Below, piece after piece: positions 42,994 through 52,659 of a stretch of DNA of 64,000 nt. Each line of letters opens with the position of its first letter. Within the stretch, counting starts at the first letter, position 1. The notes under the pieces were generated by a model. It saw nothing but the letters and a program-made list of their open reading frames with translations, had not been told where the DNA came from and did no database searches. The position numbers and the translations under genes are program-made. The DNA is taken from positions 947,934-1,011,933 of the forward strand of contig NZ_KQ954244.1 in the NCBI RefSeq assembly GCF_001519075.1, given 5' to 3'. Source of the DNA: Novosphingobium fuchskuhlense (GTDB lineage: Bacteria > Pseudomonadota > Alphaproteobacteria > Sphingomonadales > Sphingomonadaceae).

Positions 42994-45825
42994 CTAAAGG
43001 GCCTTGCCGCCGAACTTCCAGGTCAGCTGAAGGTAAAAGCTGCGCCCGCTGCTGTCGAACCAGCTGATGTCGTAATAGGGATAGCTGGCATATGTCGGGT
43101 CGCGCACCGGCAGCTGATCGAACAGGTTGGTCACGGTGAACGAGGCACGCACGTGATCGGTGAAATCGTACTGGAAGGTGGTATTGAACAAGTAGCTCGC
43201 GTGGATGTAGGCGTCCTCATTGTAGTTGGGTAGCTTGCCAAGGCGGCGACCCTCGATTGTCCACTTGGCCTTCTCGTAACTCCACGTGATGCTCGCGGTG
43301 CTCTTGTCGCGCGGGATGTCATAATTGCTGTCATAGGCGAACTTGTTGATGGTGGGATCGCCCGGATACTGGATGAACGTGTGATCGAACACATGGGTGT
43401 GCGAGGCTGACAACGCGAAAGTGCCAAAGCGTTCGGTCGGCAGGCGGGCGTGGAGCGCGATATCGATGCCGCTGGTGCGCTCGCGCGCGACGTTGACCGG
43501 ATTGATCGCGACGGAATCGATCTGCCCGGCGAGCGCACCGCCCGAAAAGCGTTTGATGCGCGCGATGGCATCGAGGCAAGTGGGCGATGTGGCATCGACC
43601 GGCTTGCCCGATTGCGTGGTGCCGATGCGGCAATCCGCTTCGGTGCGCAGCAGGGTATCGATGCTGAGATCCTGCACCTGGTTGTCGAGCTGCACGCGGA
43701 AGTAATCGACCGAAATGTCGATGTTGCGCACCGGCGCGAAGACCATACCAGCGTTCAGCGACTTGCTGGTTTCCGGCTGCAGCGCGCGGTTGCCATTGCG
43801 GTTGGCGACGATGCCGGTATCGGCATAGCTGCAATCGCCGATATCGGTATCGGGCTCCTCGGTGCGGCAGAGGTAGTAGTCGTTGGCCGAAGGGTGGGTG
43901 TTGCCAGGGCCGGTAAACACGTAGTGCAGGTCAGGAGCGCGGAAGCCCGTGCCGTAGGCGGCACGCAACAGCAGCGACTGCATCGGCCTCAACTCGGCGC
44001 CCGCGTTCCAGGTGAACTTGCCGATGCGGCTGCCGGCAAAGGCGAACCGGTCGTAACGTCCGGCGCCGGAAAGCTCGAGGAACTTCGCCACCGGCACGCG
44101 CACTTCGCCGCCCAGTGCCCAGTGGGTGCGGGTGCCCTTGCCGTCGCTGTCCTTGAGGCCGTAATAGTAGTTGGTGAGCGCCTTGGGATCGGGCTTGAGA
44201 TCGTAGCCCTGCTTGCCCGCCTCGCCGATCAGCGCCACGCCAACGGGGCCTGCAGGGAGGTGGAACAGCGCCCCGTTGGTAAGCGTAACCGAGAAATTGT
44301 CGTTGTAGCTGCGCGGGTTGTAGACGCTGTAGACCGCGATGCTGTCATACTCGGCGCGCGTCAGCGGACGGTAGAGCCGGGCCGGATCGGCGTTGTAAAT
44401 CGCATAGCCGCTATCGGGATCCACGCCGAGCTGCGGCCCAAGGAACAGGGCATTGGCCTTGGCGGCGATGACTTCGGGGAACTCGACCACGGACTTGTAT
44501 TCGCTGTGGTTGAAGGCGAGCTCATAATCCCAACCCTTCAGCTTGCCGCGAATGCCGGGGGTGATGCTGAAGGTCTGCTGGCGGTTCTTCGTCATTGTGC
44601 GGGCAAAACCGCCCGATTCCTCCGGCGTGAACTGGCGCGACCAATCATCGAGGCCGCCGCTGAAGGCGTTGTAGAACGTGGAATCGTTGCTGCCAGAAGC
44701 GTCCTGATAGGACCACTTCTGGACGTCCGGCATGAGCTCGACCCGGCTGACGCCGAACTGCGCATCGAGGAACAGGTTGGCTTTCTCCGACAGATCGAGC
44801 CCGGCCGAAAGGAAGGTGTTGAAGCCCTCGCGCCGCGAGATGATCGTGCCATAACCGATCGAGGTATTGCTGCCGCAGAAGTAGCCGGGGCCATAGTCGC
44901 CCAGCGCGTCGTCATACGCACCATAGCGCGGGCGCGAGGCATAGTAGGTCGAGCCGCCGTTCAGGCCTGACAGCGCATCACACGTGCCCTTGCCGGGATC
45001 GACGTATTCATCGGCGTCGGGATTGTAGCGCAGGAACACGCGGCGGGCGAGCGGCTTGGCGGTTGTGGGATTGTCCGCCGTGCTGTCCTGAATGCTGCGC
45101 TGGTAGGCCCAGAGCGGCAGCTGCTTCTGGTATTCAACGCCGCCGACGAGGTGGAAATCGCCCGAGGTGACGCCGCCACTCGCGGTAAAGCGGTGCGAAG
45201 CGCCGCCGCCATGCTCGGTATTGCCATAGCGGTAGTCGAGCGTGATGCCATCAACCGCTTTTGCCAGCTTGAAGTTGATCACGCCGGCGATCGCGTCCGA
45301 TCCGTAGATCGCCGAGGCGCTGCCGCTGAGCACTTCGATCTGGTCGATCAGGCCGACCGGGAGGTTCGAGATATCGGTGAAGTTGCTGCGGCCCTGATAG
45401 GGCAGCGGAAAGTCCGCGATGCGGCGGCCATTGACGAGCACCAGCGTGTGATTGGGGCCGAGGCCGCGCAGATCAACCTGCTGCGCGCCGGGAGTGAAGC
45501 TGGCGCCGCTGAAAGACTGCTGGCTCTGCGTTTCGCCGCCATTCGATGTGAGCGCGCGCAGGATATCGGGCACGGTGGCATAGCCGCTGTCGCGGATCGA
45601 CTGCGCGGTAAACACGGTGACCGGCGCGGGGCCTTCCTTGGCGATGCGCGGGATGCGGGAACCGGTGACGATGATCTCGCTGGCAGGATTGGCGGATGGA
45701 TTGCCGGTTGTGGCGGCATCCGGCGCAGGGGTGACCTGCTGCGCCCGTGCAAGGTCCGGCAGGACCATGGCCGTGGTGGCAAGACAAAGCGCGAGGGCAA
45801 GCCTCCGCCCGTGAAATCCAGTCAT
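42994..45825 (-). CDS. Large TonB-dependent receptor, divergent from a cyanophycinase-like gene
   Basis: A 943-residue receptor of the large type used for oligosaccharides, peptides and other organics. It has a signal peptide, SEIIVTGSRIPRIAKEGPAPVTVFTAQSI, a QVDLRGLGPNHTLVLVNGRRIADF plug, IEVLSGSASAIYGSDAIAGVINF, and a long barrel with LNAGMVFAPVRNIDISVDYFRVQL, ending WKFGGKAL. The RGLGPNHTLVLVNGRR form is common in receptors linked to peptide or plant-polymer use. It shares a ~150-base promoter region with the secreted S51 peptidase gene, suggesting uptake of peptides released by that enzyme. Confidence 0.92.
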   Translation of the reverse strand: MTGFHGRRLALALCLATTAMVLPDLARAQQVTPAPDAATTGNPSANPASEIIVTGSRIPRIAKEGPAPVTVFTAQSIRDSGYATVPDILRALTSNGGETQSQQSFSGASFTPGAQQVDLRGLGPNHTLVLVNGRRIADFPLPYQGRSNFTDISNLPVGLIDQIEVLSGSASAIYGSDAIAGVINFKLAKAVDGITLDYRYGNTEHGGGASHRFTASGGVTSGDFHLVGGVEYQKQLPLWAYQRSIQDSTADNPTTAKPLARRVFLRYNPDADEYVDPGKGTCDALSGLNGGSTYYASRPRYGAYDDALGDYGPGYFCGSNTSIGYGTIISRREGFNTFLSAGLDLSEKANLFLDAQFGVSRVELMPDVQKWSYQDASGSNDSTFYNAFSGGLDDWSRQFTPEESGGFARTMTKNRQQTFSITPGIRGKLKGWDYELAFNHSEYKSVVEFPEVIAAKANALFLGPQLGVDPDSGYAIYNADPARLYRPLTRAEYDSIAVYSVYNPRSYNDNFSVTLTNGALFHLPAGPVGVALIGEAGKQGYDLKPDPKALTNYYYGLKDSDGKGTRTHWALGGEVRVPVAKFLELSGAGRYDRFAFAGSRIGKFTWNAGAELRPMQSLLLRAAYGTGFRAPDLHYVFTGPGNTHPSANDYYLCRTEEPDTDIGDCSYADTGIVANRNGNRALQPETSKSLNAGMVFAPVRNIDISVDYFRVQLDNQVQDLSIDTLLRTEADCRIGTTQSGKPVDATSPTCLDAIARIKRFSGGALAGQIDSVAINPVNVARERTSGIDIALHARLPTERFGTFALSASHTHVFDHTFIQYPGDPTINKFAYDSNYDIPRDKSTASITWSYEKAKWTIEGRRLGKLPNYNEDAYIHASYLFNTTFQYDFTDHVRASFTVTNLFDQLPVRDPTYASYPYYDISWFDSSGRSFYLQLTWKFGGKAL

Positions 45826-45974
45826 GCTATCCCCCCTGTTTGACGCTCCCTAACCCTTGGTAGCGTCTTCCACCCCCGGCTCAACCCCGAAAAGCGCCTT
45901 GCCGACGGGTGGCTTTGGCGGGCATGCCAGTGTATGCCGCGAGGGGGATGCGCGAGGGATTGAGGGGGGATATC

Positions 45975-46973
45975 GTGGACAGGGGACTATGGATCGCGGC
46001 GATGGCCTTGTCGGGCATTGTGCTTGCCCCCGCAGACCCGGCGCGCGCGAGGGCGCTCGAGGTCTATCTCGAAGGCGATCCAACCGGCTCCGCCCCCGCG
46101 CCGGTTTCGGGCGGTCTGCTGCTGATGGGCGGCGGCGATCATGATATAGACGCGATGCGCTGGTTTATCGCCAAGGCGGGGCACGGCCATATCGTGATCC
46201 TGCGCGCCTCGCTCCACGGCGAGGCCAGCACCGAGTTCTACAACGAACTCGGTGGCGTGCTCTCGGCCGAGACGTTCGTCACGCATCGCCGCTCGGCCTC
46301 CTACAACAAGCACTTGCTGGAGGCTCTGCGCAAGGCAGACGGCGTGTTCATCGCAGGAGGCGACCAGGCCCGCTATGTACGGCGCTGGCGGGGCACGCCG
46401 ATTGCCGAAGCGCTCGACGCCCATGTCCGCGCGGGCAAGCCGCTGGCAGGGACGAGCGCCGGCCTCGCGATGCTGGGCGAATATCTTTATGGCTGCATGG
46501 ACGGACATAGCCTGACCGGAGCCGAGGGCCTTGCCGATCCCTATGGCAAGCGCACCACGATCGAGACGGATTTCCTCCACCTCGATCTGCTCAAAGGCGT
46601 GATCACCGACAGCCACTTCACCGAGCGTAACCGGCTCGGCCGCCTCTTTGCCTTCATCGCCAAGGCCCAGGCGAGCCGCCCGGCAGATGCCCCGCCGCTG
46701 ATCGGTGTGGGGGTTGACGAAGGTGCATCGCTGGCGGTCGAGCCGGATGGGACCGGCCATGTCTATCCGACAGTGGCAGGTACGGGCGTCTCGATTGTGT
46801 CCGGTGCAGGAATCGGCCGCGTGAAAGTGGCCGGATCGTTGACAGCCGCGCGTGTGCGGGTGACTTTTGCTGGAGCGCAATCGGTCGTCCACTTGCCGGC
46901 AGGCGATGTCGATACGCCGGGCTGGGTGCGGGATTACAGCGCGGGCGGTGGGATGATCGCACAATTGCCTTGA
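45975..46973 (+). CDS. Secreted cyanophycinase-like S51 peptidase
   Basis: A 332-residue serine peptidase of family S51 (cyanophycinase/aspartyl dipeptidase). The class I glutamine amidotransferase-like fold is visible: LLMGGGDHDIDAMRWF near residue 42, GVFIAGGDQARYVRRW near 125, the nucleophile Ser in PLAGTSAGLAMLG near 160, and HLDLLKGVITDSHFTERNRLGRL near 200 with catalytic His. The GTG at 45975, with GAGGGGGGA four bases upstream, gives a signal peptide (RGLWIAAMALSGIVLAPADPARA). GTG 45909 or ATG 45948 would lengthen it. A secreted member probably digests external cyanophycin or beta-aspartyl peptides. A TonB receptor is divergent. Confidence 0.87.
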   Translation: MDRGLWIAAMALSGIVLAPADPARARALEVYLEGDPTGSAPAPVSGGLLLMGGGDHDIDAMRWFIAKAGHGHIVILRASLHGEASTEFYNELGGVLSAETFVTHRRSASYNKHLLEALRKADGVFIAGGDQARYVRRWRGTPIAEALDAHVRAGKPLAGTSAGLAMLGEYLYGCMDGHSLTGAEGLADPYGKRTTIETDFLHLDLLKGVITDSHFTERNRLGRLFAFIAKAQASRPADAPPLIGVGVDEGASLAVEPDGTGHVYPTVAGTGVSIVSGAGIGRVKVAGSLTAARVRVTFAGAQSVVHLPAGDVDTPGWVRDYSAGGGMIAQLP

Positions 46974-47564
46974 GCGCGATCGTCAAGCGAAGCGGTTTGG
47001 CACTTCTGCATGTCTGCAACTGGCAGGAGCAGCCGCTCGAATTGACTGTTGGGAACGACCGGCAACTCCCAGAGCCTGCCAATGCGCCAAACGATTCGAC
47101 CCGGAGGAAACATTCGCGATTCCGGCTTTGGGAATTGAACCCATTTTGAATTTAAGTGTGATGGACCAATTGATGGACGGGCTCCTCTGGAATCCAATAA
47201 TTCGTCTTTATATCAATATAATAGATCATAGATTGGATTCCGGCTCGGCCTCCATATTTTCCATGAACACCGCGCTCTCCCGCCATCCGGCGGAGCACAC
47301 CGCCGTGCTCGTCTGCTGCCGCCTGCTGGGCGGGCCATAAGGGCTAGCGCATCGTTTACCATCGCGGCTGTTCTGCTCAGGCTTTCTGCGTAGAGCGCCT
47401 GAGACAAATTTTTGCGCATATTTACGATTTGGAAGGCCCTTCGACCGCATGGACGACGCTTGGGTACCCTGCGCGTGCGAGCCTCCGGCCATTTCGGCGG
47501 AGGCGCGACGTTCGGCAAGGGCCCCGGGCCGTAGTGGGCCTGCCAGTCGAAGGAATGTCGCCAC
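46974..47564. other. Intergenic region with an AT-rich inverted repeat and a leader hairpin
   Basis: About 590 bases without a supportable gene. A perfect ten-base inverted repeat GGAATCCAAT (47189-47198) / ATTGGATTCC (47232-47241) encloses 33 very AT-rich bases. Nearer the pilus genes a stem GCCTCCG / CGGAGGC (47481-47487 with 47498-47504) lies 60 bases before the start codon and may be in the mRNA leader. Open frames in the region have no matching features. Confidence 0.5.
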
Positions 47565-49577
47565 ATGCCGCGCCGGCCTGAAGCAAAGGGAGGCAACCTC
47601 AGAGCCTCGATGCAGGTCCTGATCCGAAGCCTGCTGCGCGATACGGCGGGCAATACGCTCGGCATCGCGCTCGCGACGATCATCCTGCTTGTCAGCCTTG
47701 CGGGCAGCGGCACCGACATGGCGCGCGCCTACATGACCAAGACCAGCTTGCAGAACGCCTGCGACGCGGGCGTGCTGGCGGGCCGCAAGGCCATGGCGAC
47801 GTCGGGCACCTATGGCACCGCGGAGACGGCGAAGGCGAACAAGATGTTCAACTTCAACTTCAACCCGAACGCCACCAACGCCAATTCGATCACCTTCAGC
47901 ACCACGTCCACGGGCACCGGTTCGGTCAGCGGTACGGCATCGACCGTGATGCCCACGGTGATGATGGGCATCTTCGGGTTCAAGACGATCACGCTGACCG
48001 TGGCGTGCAGCGCCGAACTGCAGATGGCGAGCGCGGATGTGATGTTCGTGCTCGATACAACCGGTTCGATGGCGTGCAATCCCTCGGGCGCCAATTGCTA
48101 CAGCGGCAGCGACTCCAAGATCCAGGGTTTGCGCGATGCCGTGCGCAACTTCTACAAGACGGTTGCCGCGGCAGTGACTGACAAGACGAATACGCGAATC
48201 CGCTTCGGTTTCGTTCCCTACAGTTCGACCGTCAATGTTGGCGGGCTGCTTTCATCTGGAACTTTGCCGAGCAGCTACCTTGCCGACAGTTCCGCGTATC
48301 AGACCCGGCTCGCCAATTTCAACACGCCAGTCTACGTGGGCACCCCTGGTTCGCCGGTTGCCAGCACGGAAACCTACGGGTCGAACATCACGCAGAGCCA
48401 ATGCACAAGCTACGGCAGCAACAACTATCCGAGTGCTGGCGGCAATCCGGTAAATGGCGGCGGGCCGGCTCCGACGGCAACCACCAGCACGTCCTATTCG
48501 TACAATTCGTGGACGCTCAAGTCTGGCAGCGGGACCGGTGCGCTGGGCACCTGCGTGCGGAACAAGTCGGTCACCACCACGACGTATGCGACCCGATATC
48601 AGTTGACGAACTACCGGATGGGTCCAGCCACGATCAACGTTTCGGCGTTCAAAGGCATGGGCAATGTGACGGTTGCGGATACCATTTCCGCGACGGCGAC
48701 CGTTCCCACTGCGGATACTTACGACATGACGACGCTGGGCTCCCTCGTCGGCACGGCCGGCGTGAGCGGGATCACGACGACCACGGCTACGTGGAAGGGC
48801 TGCATCGAAGAACGCTCGACAGTCCAGAATCTGGCGATGTCGCCTGTGCCCAGCGGCGCGACAGACCTCGATCTTGATACGGCACCGAGCAGCGATCCGA
48901 CGCGCTGGAAAATGCATCTGCCCGGGCTTGAGTGGTTCCGTGCCTGGTACGGCACGACCGATCTCACGCCGTCACAATATGCCACCTATTCAAACTCTCC
49001 GTACAACTACGTTTCCCTGCAGACTTCCTACTGCCCGGCCTCGGCGGCGAATTTCAAGGAGGTCGATACGACCGCCCCGACCGTCGTGCCGACTTGGCTT
49101 GATACCTACGTCAACAGTCTCGTGGCCGAAGGCGCCACCTACCACGACATCGGGATGATCTGGGGTGGCAGGCTTGCCAACCCGAACGGTATGTTCGCAA
49201 ACAATGTCAATGCGGATTCGACCAAGTATCCCTCCGTGAGCCGCCACGTAATCTTCATGACTGACGGTATCATGGAGCCGAATTATACCGTTTATAGCGC
49301 ATACGGCGGCGAGTATTGGGACAACCGTGTCGCACCTTCAGGTACTGATAGTAACGGTCTGAAGCCTTATCACAACAATCGATTTCTGGCCGTGTGCAAC
49401 AAGGTCAAAAATATGGGCTATACGATCTGGATGATCAGTTTCGGTACTTCGCTCACGACAGAAATGACGACCTGTGCAAGTGCGGGCCGCGCCTACTACG
49501 CCGCCGACACGACCGCGCTCAACAACACCTTCAAGTTCATCGCCGGCCAGGTGGCCGACCTGCGGATCAACAAGTGA
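47565..49577 (+). CDS. TadG-like pilus assembly protein with von Willebrand A domain
   Basis: A 670-residue protein of the TadG type from Flp/Tad pilus systems. The N-terminal segment LLRDTAGNTLGIALATIILLVSLAGSGTDMARAY is the class-typical single membrane helix with prepilin-like start. A von Willebrand A domain begins near residue 158 (MFVLDTTGSM, a D-x-T-x-S MIDAS site), with a long Ser/Thr-rich insertion of ~250 residues before the rest of the domain (HVIFMTDGIM near 560). It is followed by two TadE-like genes with overlaps. The start may be 47565 or 47610. The core tad genes (ATPase, secretin, pilin) are not in the window. Confidence 0.87.
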   Translation: MPRRPEAKGGNLRASMQVLIRSLLRDTAGNTLGIALATIILLVSLAGSGTDMARAYMTKTSLQNACDAGVLAGRKAMATSGTYGTAETAKANKMFNFNFNPNATNANSITFSTTSTGTGSVSGTASTVMPTVMMGIFGFKTITLTVACSAELQMASADVMFVLDTTGSMACNPSGANCYSGSDSKIQGLRDAVRNFYKTVAAAVTDKTNTRIRFGFVPYSSTVNVGGLLSSGTLPSSYLADSSAYQTRLANFNTPVYVGTPGSPVASTETYGSNITQSQCTSYGSNNYPSAGGNPVNGGGPAPTATTSTSYSYNSWTLKSGSGTGALGTCVRNKSVTTTTYATRYQLTNYRMGPATINVSAFKGMGNVTVADTISATATVPTADTYDMTTLGSLVGTAGVSGITTTTATWKGCIEERSTVQNLAMSPVPSGATDLDLDTAPSSDPTRWKMHLPGLEWFRAWYGTTDLTPSQYATYSNSPYNYVSLQTSYCPASAANFKEVDTTAPTVVPTWLDTYVNSLVAEGATYHDIGMIWGGRLANPNGMFANNVNADSTKYPSVSRHVIFMTDGIMEPNYTVYSAYGGEYWDNRVAPSGTDSNGLKPYHNNRFLAVCNKVKNMGYTIWMISFGTSLTTEMTTCASAGRAYYAADTTALNNTFKFIAGQVADLRINK

Positions 49578-50185
49578 TGGCAAACGTCCTCCGGCGCCGC
49601 CTGGCGAGGCTGCCACTGCTGCGCGACCGGCGCGGGGTGAGCGCGGTCGAGTTCGGCATGACCGCGCCGATCCTGTTCATGGTGGTGTTCGGCACGCTCC
49701 AGGTAGCCCAGAGCTACTATGTCCGCACCGTGCTGACCGGCGCGGTCAATGCCGCTGCGCGCAAGTCCTCGCTGCAAAGCGGTCAGACCAGCTCGGCAAC
49801 GCTGGACCAGCTTGTGGCGCAGATGATCAAGTACGTCATGCCCACTGCCAGCGTGACTTTCACGCGCCGGAACTACGCCGAGTTCACCTCGGTCGGCATG
49901 CCGGAAGACTTCACCGATACCAACAAGAACGGCAAGTACGATTCGACCGAATGCTTCGTCGACATGAACGGCAACGGGGTGTGGGATGCCGATATGGGCA
50001 AGACCGGCCTCGGCGGCGCGAACGATGTCGTCGTCTACACGGTGACGGTGTCGTACAGGCAGTGGTTCGGCTTCGCGAAGATGTTCGGCCTGCCCGAGTA
50101 TCAGACGGTTCCGCAGACCACCATTCTCAAGAACCAGCCGTTCGCAACCCAGGCCAGTCGCACGGGGACCTCGGTATGCCCCTGA
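49577..50185 (+). CDS. TadE-like pseudopilin family protein
   Basis: A 202-residue TadE-type protein. A basic N-terminus precedes RRGVSAVEFGMTAPILFMVVFGTLQVAQSYY, the conserved Glu (VEFG) and helix of TadE-like pseudopilins. The globular part contains DTNKNGKYDSTECFVDMNGNGVWD, a calcium-loop-like Asp/Asn pattern (dockerin or EF-hand-like DxNxNGxxD) repeated twice, seen in some TadE relatives. The ATG overlaps the TadG stop by one base (TGATG). It ends inside the next gene by ten bases. It should be processed and anchored in the inner membrane. Confidence 0.85.
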   Translation: MANVLRRRLARLPLLRDRRGVSAVEFGMTAPILFMVVFGTLQVAQSYYVRTVLTGAVNAAARKSSLQSGQTSSATLDQLVAQMIKYVMPTASVTFTRRNYAEFTSVGMPEDFTDTNKNGKYDSTECFVDMNGNGVWDADMGKTGLGGANDVVVYTVTVSYRQWFGFAKMFGLPEYQTVPQTTILKNQPFATQASRTGTSVCP

Positions 50186-50862
50186 TCGCGCAGACCATCG
50201 TTTCGCCGCATCGCAAGCGCCGCTCGCCGCTGCGGATCCTACGGCGTATCCTGCACAGCACCAGCGCGGTGAGCGCCGTGGAACTCGGGCTCGCCATGCC
50301 GTTCCTGATGGGCCTCGCCCTGACCGGGACCGAGGTGGTCAACCTCGCGCTGATCCACGTCCGGCTCAACCAGCTGGCCATTACCGTTGCCGACAACGCG
50401 AGCCGCGCCAAGCAGACGCAGGTCAACGGCGCGCCGCAATTTCGCGAATATGATGTCAACCAGGTGTTCCGCGCCGCCGCGCTGCAGGGCGAGGATCTTG
50501 GCATTCCGACACGTGGCCGGATCATCCTCTCCAGCTTGCAGGTCAACAGTTCGGGCGGCCAGTGGATCGCCTGGCAGCGCTGCTGGGGCAAGAACACCTG
50601 GCCCTCGCGCTATGGCCCGCAGGGCACCGGCGCTACCGGTACCGCGTTCAAGGGCATGGGCTATACCTCGACCAAGATGACGGCCGATGCCGGCACCGCG
50701 ATCATGTTCGTCGAGATTGCCTATGACTACAAACCGTTCTTCCTCGGCAGCGTCATTCCCTCGAAGCTGATCCGCAAGGAAGCGGCGCTTTATGTGCGCG
50801 ACGACCGCGACCTCACGCAGATCTACAATCCCGCACCGACCCAGCCCGTCGCGAGCTGCTAG
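50176..50862 (+). CDS. TadE/TadF-like pseudopilin family protein
   Basis: A 228-residue protein of the same family as the preceding one. A basic N-terminal stretch (PHRKRRSPLRILRRIL) precedes TSAVSAVELGLAMPFLMGLALTGTEVVNLAL, with the Glu and helix typical of TadE/TadF. A soluble domain of ~150 residues follows, with IFMVEIAYDYKP-like text near 180. It begins inside the end of the previous gene. Together the three genes encode a minor-pilin/adhesin group of a Tad-like apparatus. It overlaps the convergent membrane protein gene by four bases. Confidence 0.83.
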   Translation: MPLIAQTIVSPHRKRRSPLRILRRILHSTSAVSAVELGLAMPFLMGLALTGTEVVNLALIHVRLNQLAITVADNASRAKQTQVNGAPQFREYDVNQVFRAAALQGEDLGIPTRGRIILSSLQVNSSGGQWIAWQRCWGKNTWPSRYGPQGTGATGTAFKGMGYTSTKMTADAGTAIMFVEIAYDYKPFFLGSVIPSKLIRKEAALYVRDDRDLTQIYNPAPTQPVASC

Positions 50863-51380
50863 GCTGTCGCGGGGGCTTCGGGAGCCGGCACGAACCGGCT
50901 GATCACCCAGGCAATCGCGGCGAACCACACCGCGCCCAGCATGATCGCGATGATCACCTGGCGGAAATCCTCGCCCGCCTGGATCACCGGCGCATTGAGC
51001 ACGGTGATGAACAGCATCGTGCTCTGGTTGCAGACCAGCGCTGCGCGCCCCGCCACGACGAGAAACACGGCGCCGACCATCAGCGCGAGGGCCAGGACCA
51101 CGAGCGGGGCATTGCCCGTTGCGGCACCGGTCTGAAGCAGGAAGCTCATCCCCGCCCCGGAAAGCGCGCCGATCAAGGCACCCGGCAGCGCCCTCAGCGA
51201 AAGCTCATGGAGCGCAGACCAGGCCCATAGCAGCAGAAAGCCCGCGTAGAGCGGCGTCACATGGAGCCACGCACCCAGCGCGACGAAGCCCGCGATCACG
51301 ATGACGACACCCAGTGTTATGATGGCGGCCTGCCCCAAGGGCAGCTGTTTCGGCGCTGCCGCGCCGGCAGGTGTGGACAT
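50859..51380 (-). CDS. Small integral membrane protein, DUF1097-like
   Basis: A 173-residue protein with about five membrane segments (AAIITLGVVIVIAGFVAL near residue 20; the next near 45, 65, 85-105 and 135-155). It resembles DUF1097/YcdZ-type inner-membrane proteins, but the match is from memory and weak. The ATG at 51380 has GGAGAG about nine bases upstream. It is divergent from the aminotransferase gene. No function can be assigned. Confidence 0.65.
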   Translation of the reverse strand: MSTPAGAAAPKQLPLGQAAIITLGVVIVIAGFVALGAWLHVTPLYAGFLLLWAWSALHELSLRALPGALIGALSGAGMSFLLQTGAATGNAPLVVLALALMVGAVFLVVAGRAALVCNQSTMLFITVLNAPVIQAGEDFRQVIIAIMLGAVWFAAIAWVISRFVPAPEAPATA

Positions 51381-51509
51381 GATCTTGCTCTCCCACGGCG
51401 TCCGATGGGGCTCTCCCGCCGGATCACCCCGCAAGGCTCGCGCGTGGCGGCTGCGATGTCAACTGCAGGCCCTTTGCGCCGCTTCGGGCCCGGTGCTAGT
51501 CCGTTGGAC

Positions 51510-52655
51510 ATGACTGCACAGCTCGATCCGTTTCACGCCATCACCATCTCGGCCATTGCCCAGCGCCTCATGGCTGAGGGGCGGTCGGTTATCCGCATGG
51601 AGTATGGTCAGCCCTCGACCGGGGCTCCCGCCGCCGCGCTGGCCCGCGCCCGGGCCGTGCTCGACGAGGAGGACAAGGGCTATTGGGAGAGCACCGAGCT
51701 GCTGGCCCGGCTTGCCCGCCATGTAGAGGAAACCACGGGGGTCGCGGTTTCGCCGCAGCAGATCGTTCTGACCTGCGGCGCATCGCCGGCGCTCGTCATC
51801 GCCCTTTCGCTGCGCTTCGCCCCTGGCGCGCGCGTCGCGATCGCGCGGCCCGGCTACGTCGCCTATCGCAATACGCTGCGCGCGCTCGCGATCGAGCCGG
51901 TCGAACTGCCCTGCGGTCCGGAGGTCGGCTATCAGATCACGGCCGCTGCACTGGCCGCGCTCGACCCCGCACCCGATGGCGTGATCATCGCAAGCCCCGC
52001 GAACCCGACCGGTACCGTCATCTCCCCCGGTGAAATGGCGGCGATTGCCGAAGTGTGCCGCGCGCGCGGAATCCGCGTCGTTTCTGACGAGATCTATCAG
52101 GGCATCACCTATGGCGCGCCGGCCGGCTCGATGCTGCCGTTTGATCGCGAGGCCATCGTGGTCAACAGTTTTTCGAAGTATTTCAGCATGCCCGGCTGGC
52201 GGCTGGGCTGGCTTGTGGTGCCTGAGGACCTCGTCGATCAGGCCCGTGCGCGGATGGGCAACCTGTTTCTCACGCCGCCCTCGCTCAGCCAGCATGCCGG
52301 TCTTGCCGCGCTCGATTGCGGCGAGGAACTCGATGGGCATGTGCGCACCTACGCCCGCAATCGCGATCTCCTGCTCGCCGCCCTGCCGGCCATGGGTCTG
52401 GCCCGGATCGCGCCGCCGGACGGCGCATTCTACGTCTATGCCGACGTTGGCCATCTGACGCAGGATTCGATGGCCTTCTGCATCCGCCTGCTCGAGGAAA
52501 CCGGTGTGGCCACCGCGCCGGGGATCGATTTCGATCCGGTCGACGGGCACCGCTTCGTGCGCTTCAGCTTCGCGGTTTCCACCCCGCTCGTGGAAGAGGC
52601 CATCGCGCGGATGGTGCCGTGGTTCCAGGCGCAGAGCGCGCTCGCCGAGGTGTGA
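51510..52655 (+). CDS. Class I/II PLP-dependent aminotransferase
   Basis: A 381-residue fold-type I aminotransferase of the aspartate-aminotransferase superfamily. Signature parts are IRMEYGQPSTGAP near residue 30, QIVLTCGASPALVIAL near 85, ASPANPTGTVIS near 165, SDEIYQGITYG near 195 and the PLP lysine in NSFSKYFSMPGWRLGW near 222. FAVSTPLVEEAIARM closes the protein. The ATG at 51510 begins the conserved N-terminus. The amino acid acted on is not clear. It is convergent with the autotransporter gene. Confidence 0.88.
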   Translation: MTAQLDPFHAITISAIAQRLMAEGRSVIRMEYGQPSTGAPAAALARARAVLDEEDKGYWESTELLARLARHVEETTGVAVSPQQIVLTCGASPALVIALSLRFAPGARVAIARPGYVAYRNTLRALAIEPVELPCGPEVGYQITAAALAALDPAPDGVIIASPANPTGTVISPGEMAAIAEVCRARGIRVVSDEIYQGITYGAPAGSMLPFDREAIVVNSFSKYFSMPGWRLGWLVVPEDLVDQARARMGNLFLTPPSLSQHAGLAALDCGEELDGHVRTYARNRDLLLAALPAMGLARIAPPDGAFYVYADVGHLTQDSMAFCIRLLEETGVATAPGIDFDPVDGHRFVRFSFAVSTPLVEEAIARMVPWFQAQSALAEV

Positions 52656-52659
52656 GACG

